Assembly (NCBI GenBank): GCA_023404955.1
Contig: JAEXZY010000008.1
Span: forward strand, 62,001 to 126,000
Direction of reading: 5' to 3'
Origin: Actinomycetes bacterium
GTDB taxonomy: Bacteria; Actinomycetota; Actinomycetes; Mycobacteriales; Mycobacteriaceae
Length of the DNA: 64,000 nt
Below, in pieces: positions 48,293-58,968 of the stretch. Numbering within the stretch: position 1 is the first letter of the stretch; every line of letters begins with the position of its first letter. Both the position numbers and the translations under genes were made by a program. The notes under the pieces are model-generated. The model was not told the origin of the DNA. It did no database searches and was given only the letters and a program-made list of their open reading frames with translations.

Positions 48293-50317
48293 ATGACTGT
48301 CACCGGCTCCGCCGCGCCCGAGCGGGTGCAGCGCGCCTCGGTGTGGCCGGTGCTCTACGGCGTCGCGCTGCTGGCCGGTCTGACCGCGGCGGCGCTGTCG
48401 GCGTTGTCGCTGGCCGAGTCGCTGACGGCGACCGGCCTGCCCGATCCGGGTCCGGTGACCACCTATGGGTTGCCATTCGTCAAAGCCGCCGGCGAGATCG
48501 CCGCGGTGATCGCGACCGGGTCGTTCCTCTTCGCGGCGTTCCTGGTTCCACCCCAGCGCAGCGGGGTGCTCGACGTCGACGGGTATCGGGCGATGCGGGT
48601 CGGCACCGCGGCGGCGGGGTTCTGGACGGTGTGCGCGGTGCTGACGGTGCCGCTGACGGTGTCGGATATCAGCGGTCAGCCGTTGGCGACGCGGCTGAGT
48701 CCGGCCGACGTCTGGTCGGTCGCCGACCTGATCGACATCGCGGGTGCCTGGCGGTGGACCGCGTTGTTCGCCGCGATCGTGACCGTGGTGAGCATCCCGG
48801 TGTTGCGCTGGTCGTGGACGCCGGTCCTGTTCGCCGGGTCGCTGGCGACGCTGCTCCCGCTGGCGCTGACCGGACATTCCTCCTCGGGCGGGGCGCACGA
48901 CATCGCGACCAACAGCCTCCTGGTGCACCTCATCGCGGGCGCGGTGTGGGCCGGCGGACTGCTGGCTCTGCTGGTGCATGCGCTGCGCGGTGGCTCCGGT
49001 GCGCACGACCACCTGGCCGCGCGGCGCTTCTCGACGGTGGCGCTGTGGTGTTTCGTGGCGATGGCGCTCAGCGGTGTCATCAACGCGCTGGTACGGGTGC
49101 GTCTCGAGGACCTGATCCACACCCGGTACGGCTGGCTGCTGCTCGCCAAGCTGACCGCGCTGGTGGCCTTGGGAATCCTCGGGTGGCAGCAGCGCCGCCG
49201 CGGGATCGCCGCGCTGGCCGCGGACCGCCCGACGCGCGGTGCACTGATCCGGCTGGCGCTTCTCGAAGCGGTGATCTTCGGAATGACCTTCGGGGTGGCC
49301 GTCGCGCTCGGGCGCACTCCTCCGCCACCACCGCTGGAGACGAATCTGTCCATCCCGGCGGTCGAGATCGGCTACGACCTGGCGGGCCCACCGACGGTGG
49401 CCCGACTGCTCTTCGACTGGCGGTTCGACCTCGTCTTCGGTACCGCCGCGCTGGTGTTCGCCGCGGTGTACCTGCTCGGGGTGCGCAGACTGCGCCGGCG
49501 GGGCGACGCGTGGCCGGCGGGCCGCGTGGTGGCCTGGCTGCTGGGCTGCCTGCTGCTGTTGTTCACGACGTCGTCGGGTCTCGGCCGCTACATGCCGGCC
49601 ATGTTCAGCATCCACATGATCGCGCACATGCTGCTGTCCATGCTGGTGCCGATCCTGCTCGTGCTCGGCGCTCCGGTCACGCTCGCGCTGCGCGCGTTGC
49701 CGACCGCCGGGCGGGACGCTCCGCCGGGACTGCGGGAGTGGCTGCTCGCGGCGCTGCATTCGCGGGTGTCCCGGCTGCTGACCAACCCGTTCGTGGCAAC
49801 CGCGCTGTTCATAGTCGGGTTCTACGGCCTGTACTTCGGCGGCATCTTCGACGCCGTGGTCGGCAGCCACGCCGCGCACCTGGCGATGAACGTGCACTTC
49901 CTGCTCAGCGGTTACCTGTTCTACTGGGTCGTGATCGGCGTCGACCCGACACCGCGGCCGCTGCCCCCGATCGCCAAGCTCGCGATGGTGTTCGCCTCGC
50001 TTCCGCTGCACGCGTTCTTCGGGGTGGTGCTGATGGGCACCAACACCGCGATCGGCGGCGACTTCTATCGCTCCCTGGCCTTGCCGTGGCACACCGATCT
50101 GCTCGCCGATCAGCGTCTGGGTGGGGCCATCGCGTGGGCGGCCGGCGAGGTGCCGCTGGTAGTCGTATTGATTGCGCTGTTCGTGCAGTGGCGTCGCAGC
50201 GACGACAGGACCGCACGCCGGCTCGACCGCGCCGCCGACCGGGACGACGACGCGGACCTGGCCGCCTACAACGCGATGCTCGCCGAGTTGGCGCGCCGTG
50301 ACCGCGCCGACAGCTGA
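48293..50317 (+). CDS. CopD-CtaG fusion membrane protein (copper/cytochrome oxidase assembly)
   Basis: A 674-residue polytopic protein with about 15-16 hydrophobic segments. The N-terminal half resembles CopD copper-resistance proteins (LPLALTGHSSSGGAHDIATN, VHLIAGAVWAGGLLALL). The C-terminal half resembles the CtaG oxidase assembly family (FSIHMIAHMLLSMLVPILLV, MNVHFLLSGYLFYWVVIG), with several His in membrane segments that may bind copper or haem. It resembles Rv0102. Copper delivery to cytochrome oxidase is inferred. It lies 34 nt after plsB2; no lipid role is implied. Confidence 0.85.
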   Translation: MTVTGSAAPERVQRASVWPVLYGVALLAGLTAAALSALSLAESLTATGLPDPGPVTTYGLPFVKAAGEIAAVIATGSFLFAAFLVPPQRSGVLDVDGYRAMRVGTAAAGFWTVCAVLTVPLTVSDISGQPLATRLSPADVWSVADLIDIAGAWRWTALFAAIVTVVSIPVLRWSWTPVLFAGSLATLLPLALTGHSSSGGAHDIATNSLLVHLIAGAVWAGGLLALLVHALRGGSGAHDHLAARRFSTVALWCFVAMALSGVINALVRVRLEDLIHTRYGWLLLAKLTALVALGILGWQQRRRGIAALAADRPTRGALIRLALLEAVIFGMTFGVAVALGRTPPPPPLETNLSIPAVEIGYDLAGPPTVARLLFDWRFDLVFGTAALVFAAVYLLGVRRLRRRGDAWPAGRVVAWLLGCLLLLFTTSSGLGRYMPAMFSIHMIAHMLLSMLVPILLVLGAPVTLALRALPTAGRDAPPGLREWLLAALHSRVSRLLTNPFVATALFIVGFYGLYFGGIFDAVVGSHAAHLAMNVHFLLSGYLFYWVVIGVDPTPRPLPPIAKLAMVFASLPLHAFFGVVLMGTNTAIGGDFYRSLALPWHTDLLADQRLGGAIAWAAGEVPLVVVLIALFVQWRRSDDRTARRLDRAADRDDDADLAAYNAMLAELARRDRADS

Positions 50318-50480
50318 CCCTCTGATCGGGGTTGTCCCCAGAGCCTGATTCATCCACAGGTTCTCTGTGCCCTGAGCCCTCGCGCTGCCGTGCTGTCGGT
50401 GCCGTGACGGTCAATGGCGGTGTCATCGACGGCGCGGGCGCCGTGCCCGTGCCGCAGCCACAGGAGAAAAGAGAACCGTC

Positions 50481-50978
50481 ATGTTCGAGACACCGATCAC
50501 CGTCGTCGGCACCATCGTCACCAGCCCCGAGCGTCGCTGGGTCGGCGACCAGGAGCTGTTCAAGTTCCGCGTCGCGAGCAACTCGCGCCGGCGCACCGCC
50601 GACGGCAGCTGGGAGCCGGGCAACTCGCTCTACGCGACGGTCAACTGCTGGGGACGCCTGGTCACCGGGGTCGGTGCGGGCCTCGGGAAGGGAGACGCGG
50701 TCATCGTTGTTGGCAACGTGTACACCAGCGAATACGAAGACCGTGACGGCAACCGCCGTTCTTCGCTGGAGATCAGGGCCACCTCGGTAGGACCGGACCT
50801 GGCGCGGTGCATCGCCCGCATCGACAAGCGCCGGCATTCCGAGCAACCCGCCGAGCCGGGCCCTGAGAACAGTTCAGACACCGACACCGCGATCACGGAG
50901 TCGTCGACGGGGTCGTCCACCGATCCGGGCGCCGACGAGCGCAGCGGCGAGGATGAAGCACTGGCGCTCAGCGCATAG
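50481..50978 (+). CDS. ssbB: Second single-stranded DNA-binding protein (SsbB type)
   Basis: A 165-residue OB-fold protein, counterpart of Rv2478c and a paralogue of the essential Ssb. FETPITVVGTIVTSPERRWV begins the OB fold; YATVNCWGRLVTGVGAGLGKG and VVGNVYTSEYEDRDGNRRS follow. The tail is acidic Ser/Thr/Asp-rich but ends in LALSA, without the DDDIPF-type tip used by main SSBs to dock partners, so its partners should differ. The ATG has an AGGAG-type site. It precedes ettA by 94 nt. Confidence 0.9.
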   Translation: MFETPITVVGTIVTSPERRWVGDQELFKFRVASNSRRRTADGSWEPGNSLYATVNCWGRLVTGVGAGLGKGDAVIVVGNVYTSEYEDRDGNRRSSLEIRATSVGPDLARCIARIDKRRHSEQPAEPGPENSSDTDTAITESSTGSSTDPGADERSGEDEALALSA

Positions 50979-51072
50979 GCCCGACGCCGCCACCCCCGGC
51001 ATCACGGCCACGCCTAGGATGGGCCCGGACTCTCGCAGATCGCGAAGACCTGAGAAAGGCGATATCAGAGGC

Positions 51073-52746
<1,674 letters not shown>

Positions 52747-52773
52747 AAACCTCGGTCACGGAGACTGAAAACA

Positions 52774-52815
52774 ACGAAATGGTTGCCGGATGATGACATC
52801 CGGCGACCATTTCGT
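52774..52815 (+). terminator. Long hairpin terminator after ettA
   Basis: A stem of 10 bp plus 8 bp with one mismatch between them (52774-52792 with 52797-52815) and a 4-nt loop ATGA. No T run of note (CGTCGTTC). It sits 28 nt past the ettA stop and before the gdh promoter region. Confidence 0.75.
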
Positions 52816-52963
52816 CGTTCAGGTGGGGCTGAACGTGTGGGACTGCGACCAAAGGTCACGCGAGGGGGATAGGGTCGCTCGTGTGGTTGCTGCGCCAGGC
52901 AACGAGTACGACCGAGAAGTCCCCGAGTAGTCCCCAAGAAGTCTCAGTGAGGAGCCTTCGCCC

Positions 52964-55900
52964 ATGACGGTGAACCCCGGAACGACCGAACAGTGGCATC
53001 TGGATCGGGATGCCCTGGCGCGGCTGTCCGACGCCTACGCCGAGACCCATCACGGCCCCTTCGGTGACGCGCCGACCGCGGATACCGCGGTCACCGCTCC
53101 GATCGCGCGGCCCACCACCACGGCGGTGTCCCCGGAGCTGATCACCGCCCACGCCAAGCTCGGTCATCGCCGCGCACCGGGAGAGACCGTCGTCGCGGTG
53201 TACCCGGCCGACGACCCGGCCGGTTTCGGTCCGGCCATCCAGATCGTGACCGACCACAGCGCGATGCTGATGGACTCGGTGACGGTCTTACTGCACCGGC
53301 TCGGCGTGGCCTATGTCGGCGTGATGAACCCGGTGCTGCGGGTCAGCCGCAACAGCGACGGCGAGCTCTTGGCGCTTGCGCCGGCGGGAGATCCCGATAC
53401 GGCGGTCGACGGAACGCACGAGATGTGGGTGCACATCCGGCTGGCCGCCTCCGCCGATGCCGATGCCGTCGCACGGGTCACCGAGCTGCTGCCCTCGGTA
53501 CTGGCCGACGCGCGTGAGGTGGCCGCCGATTCGGCGGCGTTGAACGCGACGTTGATCGGTCTGGCCAATGCGCTGGACTCCGACCATGCCGGGCATTTCC
53601 TGGGCCCGGACCGCCGGGATGTGGCTGCCCTGCTGCACTGGCTCGGTGACGGTCACTTCGTCCTGCTCGGCTATCAACGTTGCGCGGTGCAGCACGGTGC
53701 GGCAACCGTCGATCCGGCCAGTCGCCTCGGGGTGCTCAAACTGCGCACCGATGTGCTGCCCCAGCTCACCGACACCGACGACCTGCTGGTGCTCGCCCAG
53801 GCCACCATGCCCAGTTTCGTCCGGTACGGCGCCTATCCCTACATCGTGGTGGTCCGTGAGAACCCGGCGGGATCTTCGTCCAGTCAGGCCATCGAGCACC
53901 GATTCGTCGGCCTGTTCACCATCGCCGCCATGAACGCCAATGTGCTGGAGATCCCGCTGATCTCTCGGCGGGTCGATGAGGTGCTGGCGCAGTCGCATTC
54001 GGATCCCAGCCATCCCGGCCAACTGATGCTCGATGTCATCCAGACGATCCCGCGTTCCGAGCTCTTCGCGCTGCACACCCCGGACCTGATGGAGATGGCG
54101 CGGGCCGTGGTCGATCTCGGGTCGTTGCGGCGCACTCTGCTGTTCCTGCGCGCCGACCAGCTCGGGCATTTCGTCTCGGCGTTGGTGTACCTGCCGCGCG
54201 ATCGCTACACCACCGCGGTGCGGCTGGCGATGCAGGACATCCTGGTGCGTGAACTCGGTGGCGCGAGCATCGATTACGCAGCGCGGGTCAGCGAATCACC
54301 ATGGGCGCTGGTGCACTTCACCGTCAAGATGCCCGACGGTGCGCAACGCTCCGATATCGACACCTCGGCGGAGAACGAGGACCGGATCCAGCAACTGCTG
54401 ACCGAGGCGGCGCGCACCTGGGCGGACCGGCTGATCGGATCGGTCAAGTCGGGCTCCCTGAGTCAGGGGTCGGCGGAGCATTACGCGAACGCCTTCCCCG
54501 AGGTGTACAAGCAGGCGTTCACACCGCAGGAAGCCATCGATGACATCGCGATCATCGATGAACTGCAGGACAATTCGGTCAAGCTGGTGTTCCGCGACGG
54601 CGGTCAGGACCGCGTCGACTGGCTGACCTGGTATCTGGGCGGGCGTTCGGCGTCACTGTCGGAGCTGTTGCCGATGCTGCAGTGCATGGGCGTGGTGGTG
54701 CTCGAGGAACGCCCCTTCATGGTCACCCGCCCGGACGGGTTGCCGGTATGGATCTACCAGTTCCGGGTGTCCCCACATCAGTCGATCCCGTCGACTCCCG
54801 ACTCGCAGATCGAGGATGTGGCGCGCCGGTTCGCCGACACCGTCACCGCGATCTGGCACGGCCGCGCCGAAATCGACCACTTCAACGAACTCGTGCTGCG
54901 CGCGGGGCTGACCTGGCAACAGGTCACCATTCTGCGCGGCTACGCGAAATACCTTCGGCAGGCCGGTTTCCCGTACAGCCAGTCCTTCGTCGAAGGAGTG
55001 CTCAACGGGAACCCCAGCACCGCGCGGTCGCTGGTGGAACTGTTCGAGGCGCTTTTCACCCCGGAAGCCGATCTCGCCGAATCCGGCCGGACGCTGGATG
55101 CGCAGGCCGCCGCGGCTGCCGTCGCGGCGGATATCGACGCGTTGGTCAGCCTGGACACCGATCGGGTGCTGCGGGCCTTCGCCAGCCTGGTGCAGGCCAC
55201 CCTGCGTACCAACTATTTCGTCGGCTCACCGGACTCGGCGCGGGCCCAGGACGTGCTGTCGTTCAAGCTAAACCCCGGTCTTATCGACGAATTACCGCTG
55301 CCCCGACCCAAATTCGAGATCTTCGTCTACTCGCCGCGCGTCGAGGGAGTGCACCTGCGGTTCGGCTTCGTCGCCCGCGGCGGGTTGCGCTGGTCGGACC
55401 GCCGCGAGGACTTCCGCACCGAGATCCTCGGTCTGGTCAAGGCGCAGGCGGTCAAGAACGCCGTCATCGTGCCGGTCGGCGCCAAGGGCGGGTTCGTGGT
55501 CAAGTCGCCGCCGGTGCCCACCGGTGACGCGGCCGTCGACCGTGACGCCACCCGCGCCGAGGGCGTGGCCTGCTACCGGTTGTTCATCTCGGGGCTGCTC
55601 GACCTGACCGACAATGTCGACAAGTCCACCGGCGAGGTGGTCACCCCTGCCGGGGTGGTGCGCCGCGACGGTGACGACGCCTATCTGGTGGTCGCCGCGG
55701 ACAAGGGCACCGCGACCTTCTCCGATATCGCCAACGACGTCGCGAAGTCCTACGGCTTCTGGCTCGGTGACGCGTTCGCCTCCGGTGGTTCGGTCGGCTA
55801 CGACCATAAGGCGATGGGGATCACCGCCAGGGGTGCCTGGGAATCGGTGAAGCGGCACTTCCGTGAGATCGGGGTGGACACCCAGTCCCAGGACTTCAGC

Positions 55901-57823
55901 GTCGTCGGTGTCGGCGATATGAGCGGTGACGTCTTCGGCAACGGCATGTTGTTGTCCAAGCACATTCGGCTCGTCGCGGCCTTCGACCACCGGGACATCT
56001 TCCTCGACCCCGATCCCGACCCGGCGGCCTCATGGGCCGAGCGCGAGCGGATGTTCGCGCTCCCGCGGTCCAGCTGGGCCGACTACGACACCAGCCTGAT
56101 CAGCGAGGGCGGCGGGGTGTTCAGCCGCGCGCAGAAGTCGATCCCGATCAGCGCGCAGGTGCGAGAGGTGCTCGGCCTACCCGATGGCGTGGAGGAGATG
56201 ACCCCGCCCGCCCTGATGAAGGCCATCCTGCTCGCGCCGGTGGACCTGTTCTGGAACGGTGGCATCGGCACCTACATCAAGGCCGAATCCGAATCCGATG
56301 CCGATGTGGGCGACCGCGCCAACGACGCCGTGCGCGTCAACGGAAATCAGTTGCGCGTTAAGGTCGTCGGGGAGGGTGGCAACCTCGGTGTGACACAGCG
56401 CGGTCGTATCGAATTCGATCTGGCCGGCGGCCGGATCAACACCGACGCGATGGACAACTCGGCCGGGGTGGACTGCTCCGATCACGAGGTCAACATCAAG
56501 ATCCTGGTCGACTCGCTGGTCACCACCGGCAAGGTCAGCGCCGATGAGCGCACCGAGCTGCTGATGTCGATGACCGACGAGGTCGGCCGACTCGTGTTGG
56601 CCGACAACATCGACCAGAACGACCTGATGGGCACCAGCCGGGCGAACGCGGCCAGCCTGCTGGCCGTGCACGCCCGCCAGATCCGCGAGTTCGTCACCGA
56701 GCGCGGGCTCAACCGCGAGTTGGAGGCGCTGCCATCGGAGAAGGAGATCCTGCGCCGACGCGAGATCGGGATCGGGCTGACCTCGCCAGAGTTGGCGACC
56801 CTGATGGCGCACGTCAAACTGACGCTCAAGGACGAGGTGCTGCGTACCGACCTGCCCGACCAAGAAGTGTTCGCGGCGCGGATACCGCAGTACTTCCCCG
56901 TCGAGCTGCGTGACCGGTTCGTCGGGGAGATCCGCTCGCATCAACTGCGCCGCGAGATCGTGACCACCATGCTGGTCAACGATCTGGTGGACACCAGCGG
57001 CATCACCTACGCCTACCGGATGACCGAGGACACCGGCGTCGGACCGGTCGACGCGGTGCGCGCCTATGCCGCCACGGATGCCATCTTCAAGGTCGGCGAG
57101 GTGTGGCGGGATATCAAGGAGGCCGGGATCGGCGGACTGCCCACCGCGGTCACCGACCGGATGACCCTGGATCTGCGCAGGCTCATCGACCGGGCGGGAC
57201 GCTGGCTGGTCAACTACCGCCCACAACCGCTGGCCGTGGGCGCGGAGATCAATCGTTTCGCCGAGCAGGTGGCCACGCTGACCCCCCTGATGCCGCAGTG
57301 GCTGCGCGGTGACGACAAGGCGATCGTGGCAAAGGAATCCGGTGAGTTCGAGGCCCAAGGGGTGTCCAAGGAGTTGGCCTACACGGTGGCCAACGGTCTG
57401 TACCGGTACAGCCTGCTCGACGTCATCGACATCGCCGATATCGCCGACCGGGACGCCGTGGAGGTGGCCGACACCTACTTCGCGTTGATGGATCACCTGG
57501 GTATCGACGGACTGCTGACCGCGATCTCGGGCCTGGAACGCGATGACCGCTGGCATTCGTTGGCGCGACTGGCGATCCGCGACGATATCTACGGCTCGCT
57601 GCGGGCGTTGTGCTTCGATGTGCTCGCGGTCGGTGAACCGGATGAGACCGGTGAGCAGAAGATCGAGGAGTGGGAGTTCACCAACAGCTCCCGGGTGGAT
57701 CGCGCGCAGCGCACGCTCGACGAGATCCAGTCCGAGGGGCAGCGTGACCTTGCCACGCTCTCGGTGGCGGCCCGCCAGATTCGTAGCATGACAAGGACTT
57801 CGGGAACGGGGACAAGTGGCTGA
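52964..57823 (+). CDS. gdh: NAD-dependent glutamate dehydrogenase, large (L_180) class
   Basis: Converts glutamate to 2-oxoglutarate and ammonia with NAD, 1619 residues, full length for the class and matching Rv2476c. The N-terminal ~700 residues are regulatory (ACT-like and helical). The catalytic part has GGLRWSDRREDFRTEILGLV, VPVGAKGGFVVKSP (active-site Lys near residue 843), GVGDMSGDVFGNGMLLSKH (NAD-binding region, ~983-1003) and VVGEGGNLGVTQRGRIEF. A C-terminal helical domain follows. In mycobacteria it is inhibited by GarA under PknG control; neither is nearby. GAGGAG precedes the ATG. From here on Asp is often GAT. Confidence 0.95.
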   Translation: MTVNPGTTEQWHLDRDALARLSDAYAETHHGPFGDAPTADTAVTAPIARPTTTAVSPELITAHAKLGHRRAPGETVVAVYPADDPAGFGPAIQIVTDHSAMLMDSVTVLLHRLGVAYVGVMNPVLRVSRNSDGELLALAPAGDPDTAVDGTHEMWVHIRLAASADADAVARVTELLPSVLADAREVAADSAALNATLIGLANALDSDHAGHFLGPDRRDVAALLHWLGDGHFVLLGYQRCAVQHGAATVDPASRLGVLKLRTDVLPQLTDTDDLLVLAQATMPSFVRYGAYPYIVVVRENPAGSSSSQAIEHRFVGLFTIAAMNANVLEIPLISRRVDEVLAQSHSDPSHPGQLMLDVIQTIPRSELFALHTPDLMEMARAVVDLGSLRRTLLFLRADQLGHFVSALVYLPRDRYTTAVRLAMQDILVRELGGASIDYAARVSESPWALVHFTVKMPDGAQRSDIDTSAENEDRIQQLLTEAARTWADRLIGSVKSGSLSQGSAEHYANAFPEVYKQAFTPQEAIDDIAIIDELQDNSVKLVFRDGGQDRVDWLTWYLGGRSASLSELLPMLQCMGVVVLEERPFMVTRPDGLPVWIYQFRVSPHQSIPSTPDSQIEDVARRFADTVTAIWHGRAEIDHFNELVLRAGLTWQQVTILRGYAKYLRQAGFPYSQSFVEGVLNGNPSTARSLVELFEALFTPEADLAESGRTLDAQAAAAAVAADIDALVSLDTDRVLRAFASLVQATLRTNYFVGSPDSARAQDVLSFKLNPGLIDELPLPRPKFEIFVYSPRVEGVHLRFGFVARGGLRWSDRREDFRTEILGLVKAQAVKNAVIVPVGAKGGFVVKSPPVPTGDAAVDRDATRAEGVACYRLFISGLLDLTDNVDKSTGEVVTPAGVVRRDGDDAYLVVAADKGTATFSDIANDVAKSYGFWLGDAFASGGSVGYDHKAMGITARGAWESVKRHFREIGVDTQSQDFSVVGVGDMSGDVFGNGMLLSKHIRLVAAFDHRDIFLDPDPDPAASWAERERMFALPRSSWADYDTSLISEGGGVFSRAQKSIPISAQVREVLGLPDGVEEMTPPALMKAILLAPVDLFWNGGIGTYIKAESESDADVGDRANDAVRVNGNQLRVKVVGEGGNLGVTQRGRIEFDLAGGRINTDAMDNSAGVDCSDHEVNIKILVDSLVTTGKVSADERTELLMSMTDEVGRLVLADNIDQNDLMGTSRANAASLLAVHARQIREFVTERGLNRELEALPSEKEILRRREIGIGLTSPELATLMAHVKLTLKDEVLRTDLPDQEVFAARIPQYFPVELRDRFVGEIRSHQLRREIVTTMLVNDLVDTSGITYAYRMTEDTGVGPVDAVRAYAATDAIFKVGEVWRDIKEAGIGGLPTAVTDRMTLDLRRLIDRAGRWLVNYRPQPLAVGAEINRFAEQVATLTPLMPQWLRGDDKAIVAKESGEFEAQGVSKELAYTVANGLYRYSLLDVIDIADIADRDAVEVADTYFALMDHLGIDGLLTAISGLERDDRWHSLARLAIRDDIYGSLRALCFDVLAVGEPDETGEQKIEEWEFTNSSRVDRAQRTLDEIQSEGQRDLATLSVAARQIRSMTRTSGTGTSG

Positions 57824-58229
57824 ACGTTTCGTCACGCCGGTGGCTGTGCGATGGTCGGACATCGACATGTATCAGCACGTCAATCACGCCACCATGGTCA
57901 CGCTGCTGGAAGAGGCACGGGTGCCCTTCCTGCACGAGCCGTTCGTCAACGACATCGACACCATCGGCCTGTTGATCGCCGAGGTCAACGTCAAGTACAA
58001 GGGCCAGGTACGCCTGATGGATTCGCCGCTGCAGGTGACCATCTGGGTGGACCGGCTGCGCACGGTCGACTTCACCCTGGGCTATGAGGTGCGCTCCGCG
58101 GGCGCCGGTCCGGACTCCAAACCGGCCGTCATCGCCGAGACACAGCTGGTGGCGTTCAACATCGCCGAACAGAAGTTGGTGCGGTTGCTGCCGCACCACC
58201 GTGAGTACCTGGAGCGGTACCGCCGATGA
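57816..58229 (+). CDS. Acyl-CoA thioesterase, 4HBT hot-dog family
   Basis: A 137-residue single hot-dog protein, counterpart of Rv2475c. The N-terminal RWSDIDMYQHVNHATMV holds the catalytic Asp and the His/Asn pair of 4-hydroxybenzoyl-CoA-thioesterase-like enzymes; LLEEARVPFL and IAEVNVKYKGQVRL follow. It cleaves acyl-CoA, substrate unknown. The GTG start overlaps the gdh stop by 8 nt, so it is translated with gdh. Confidence 0.87.
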   Translation: MAERFVTPVAVRWSDIDMYQHVNHATMVTLLEEARVPFLHEPFVNDIDTIGLLIAEVNVKYKGQVRLMDSPLQVTIWVDRLRTVDFTLGYEVRSAGAGPDSKPAVIAETQLVAFNIAEQKLVRLLPHHREYLERYRR

Positions 58230-58257
58230 GCGCTTGCGCGAAGAGGAAATGGCAGCG

Positions 58258-58920
58258 ATGAGCGCACCCGAGCGCGGCCTCTGGCTCGACAATGCTTCGC
58301 ACCGCGATGATCTCGCGACATTCGTCGACCGTGCGTTGCGCCTCGACGACGCGGCGGTGATCCGGTTCCGGGAACGCACCGGCACCGGCAAGGTGGTGGC
58401 CTGGGTGTCGACGGGTTTCGATGTGCTGGCCTGCCGGGTGGTCGACGGCCGGGTGCGCCCGACCGATCTGTCCGCCGGTGCCGACACGCTGTCGCGGACA
58501 TTGCCCGCCATGGACGCAACGGGTTTCGTCGAACCGGGCTTCGCGATGGATTCGGCGTGGCGCGGTGTGCTGCCGCCGGACACCGGATTCGCCCACTACG
58601 ACGATGTGCCTGCCTGGGCCATTCTCGACCTCGCCGAACGGGGGACCGCGCTGGCCAAGGAGCACAGCAGCGCGCACGGCCCACCCGCATCGTTACTGGA
58701 CCAGGAGGTGCTGGCCGTCAGCGAGGGGGAGTCCAGTGTCGGCATCCCGATGCGCTGCGTATTCGCGCTGACGGCCATGGGGTTCCTGCCGCCCAACGCC
58801 GATGTGCTGGCCTCCGATGAGATCGTGCGGGTGCGTGCCCACCCGGCCTGGTTGCGCATCGATGCCCGGTTCGGCAGTGTCTACCGGCGGCTCGGCGATC
58901 CGGCTCTGGTGCTGCGTTGA
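58258..58920 (+). CDS. Conserved mycobacterial protein (Rv2474c-like), unknown function
   Basis: A 220-residue cytosolic protein without recognised motifs. N-terminal WLDNASHRDDLATFVDRALR and DDAAVIRFRERTGTGKVVAW suggest a mixed alpha/beta fold; there is no signal peptide or membrane segment. I chose the ATG at 58258 (spaced 11 nt from AGAGGA); an ATG 9 nt earlier is too close to it. It lies 28 nt after the thioesterase gene in the gdh operon. Its stop codon forms the base of a hairpin shared with the convergent aglA gene. Confidence 0.78.
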   Translation: MSAPERGLWLDNASHRDDLATFVDRALRLDDAAVIRFRERTGTGKVVAWVSTGFDVLACRVVDGRVRPTDLSAGADTLSRTLPAMDATGFVEPGFAMDSAWRGVLPPDTGFAHYDDVPAWAILDLAERGTALAKEHSSAHGPPASLLDQEVLAVSEGESSVGIPMRCVFALTAMGFLPPNADVLASDEIVRVRAHPAWLRIDARFGSVYRRLGDPALVLR

Positions 58921-58968
58921 TTTCGGCGCGCTGACGCTCGCTCACCGATCGCGAGCGCGCCGAAATCA
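58918..58968. terminator. Bidirectional hairpin joining two convergent stop codons
   Basis: 58918-58932 pairs perfectly with 58954-58968 (15 bp) around a 21-nt loop. The outermost three pairs are the stop codons of the gene at 58258 (TGA) and of the convergent aglA (TGA on the minus strand). Confidence 0.75.
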
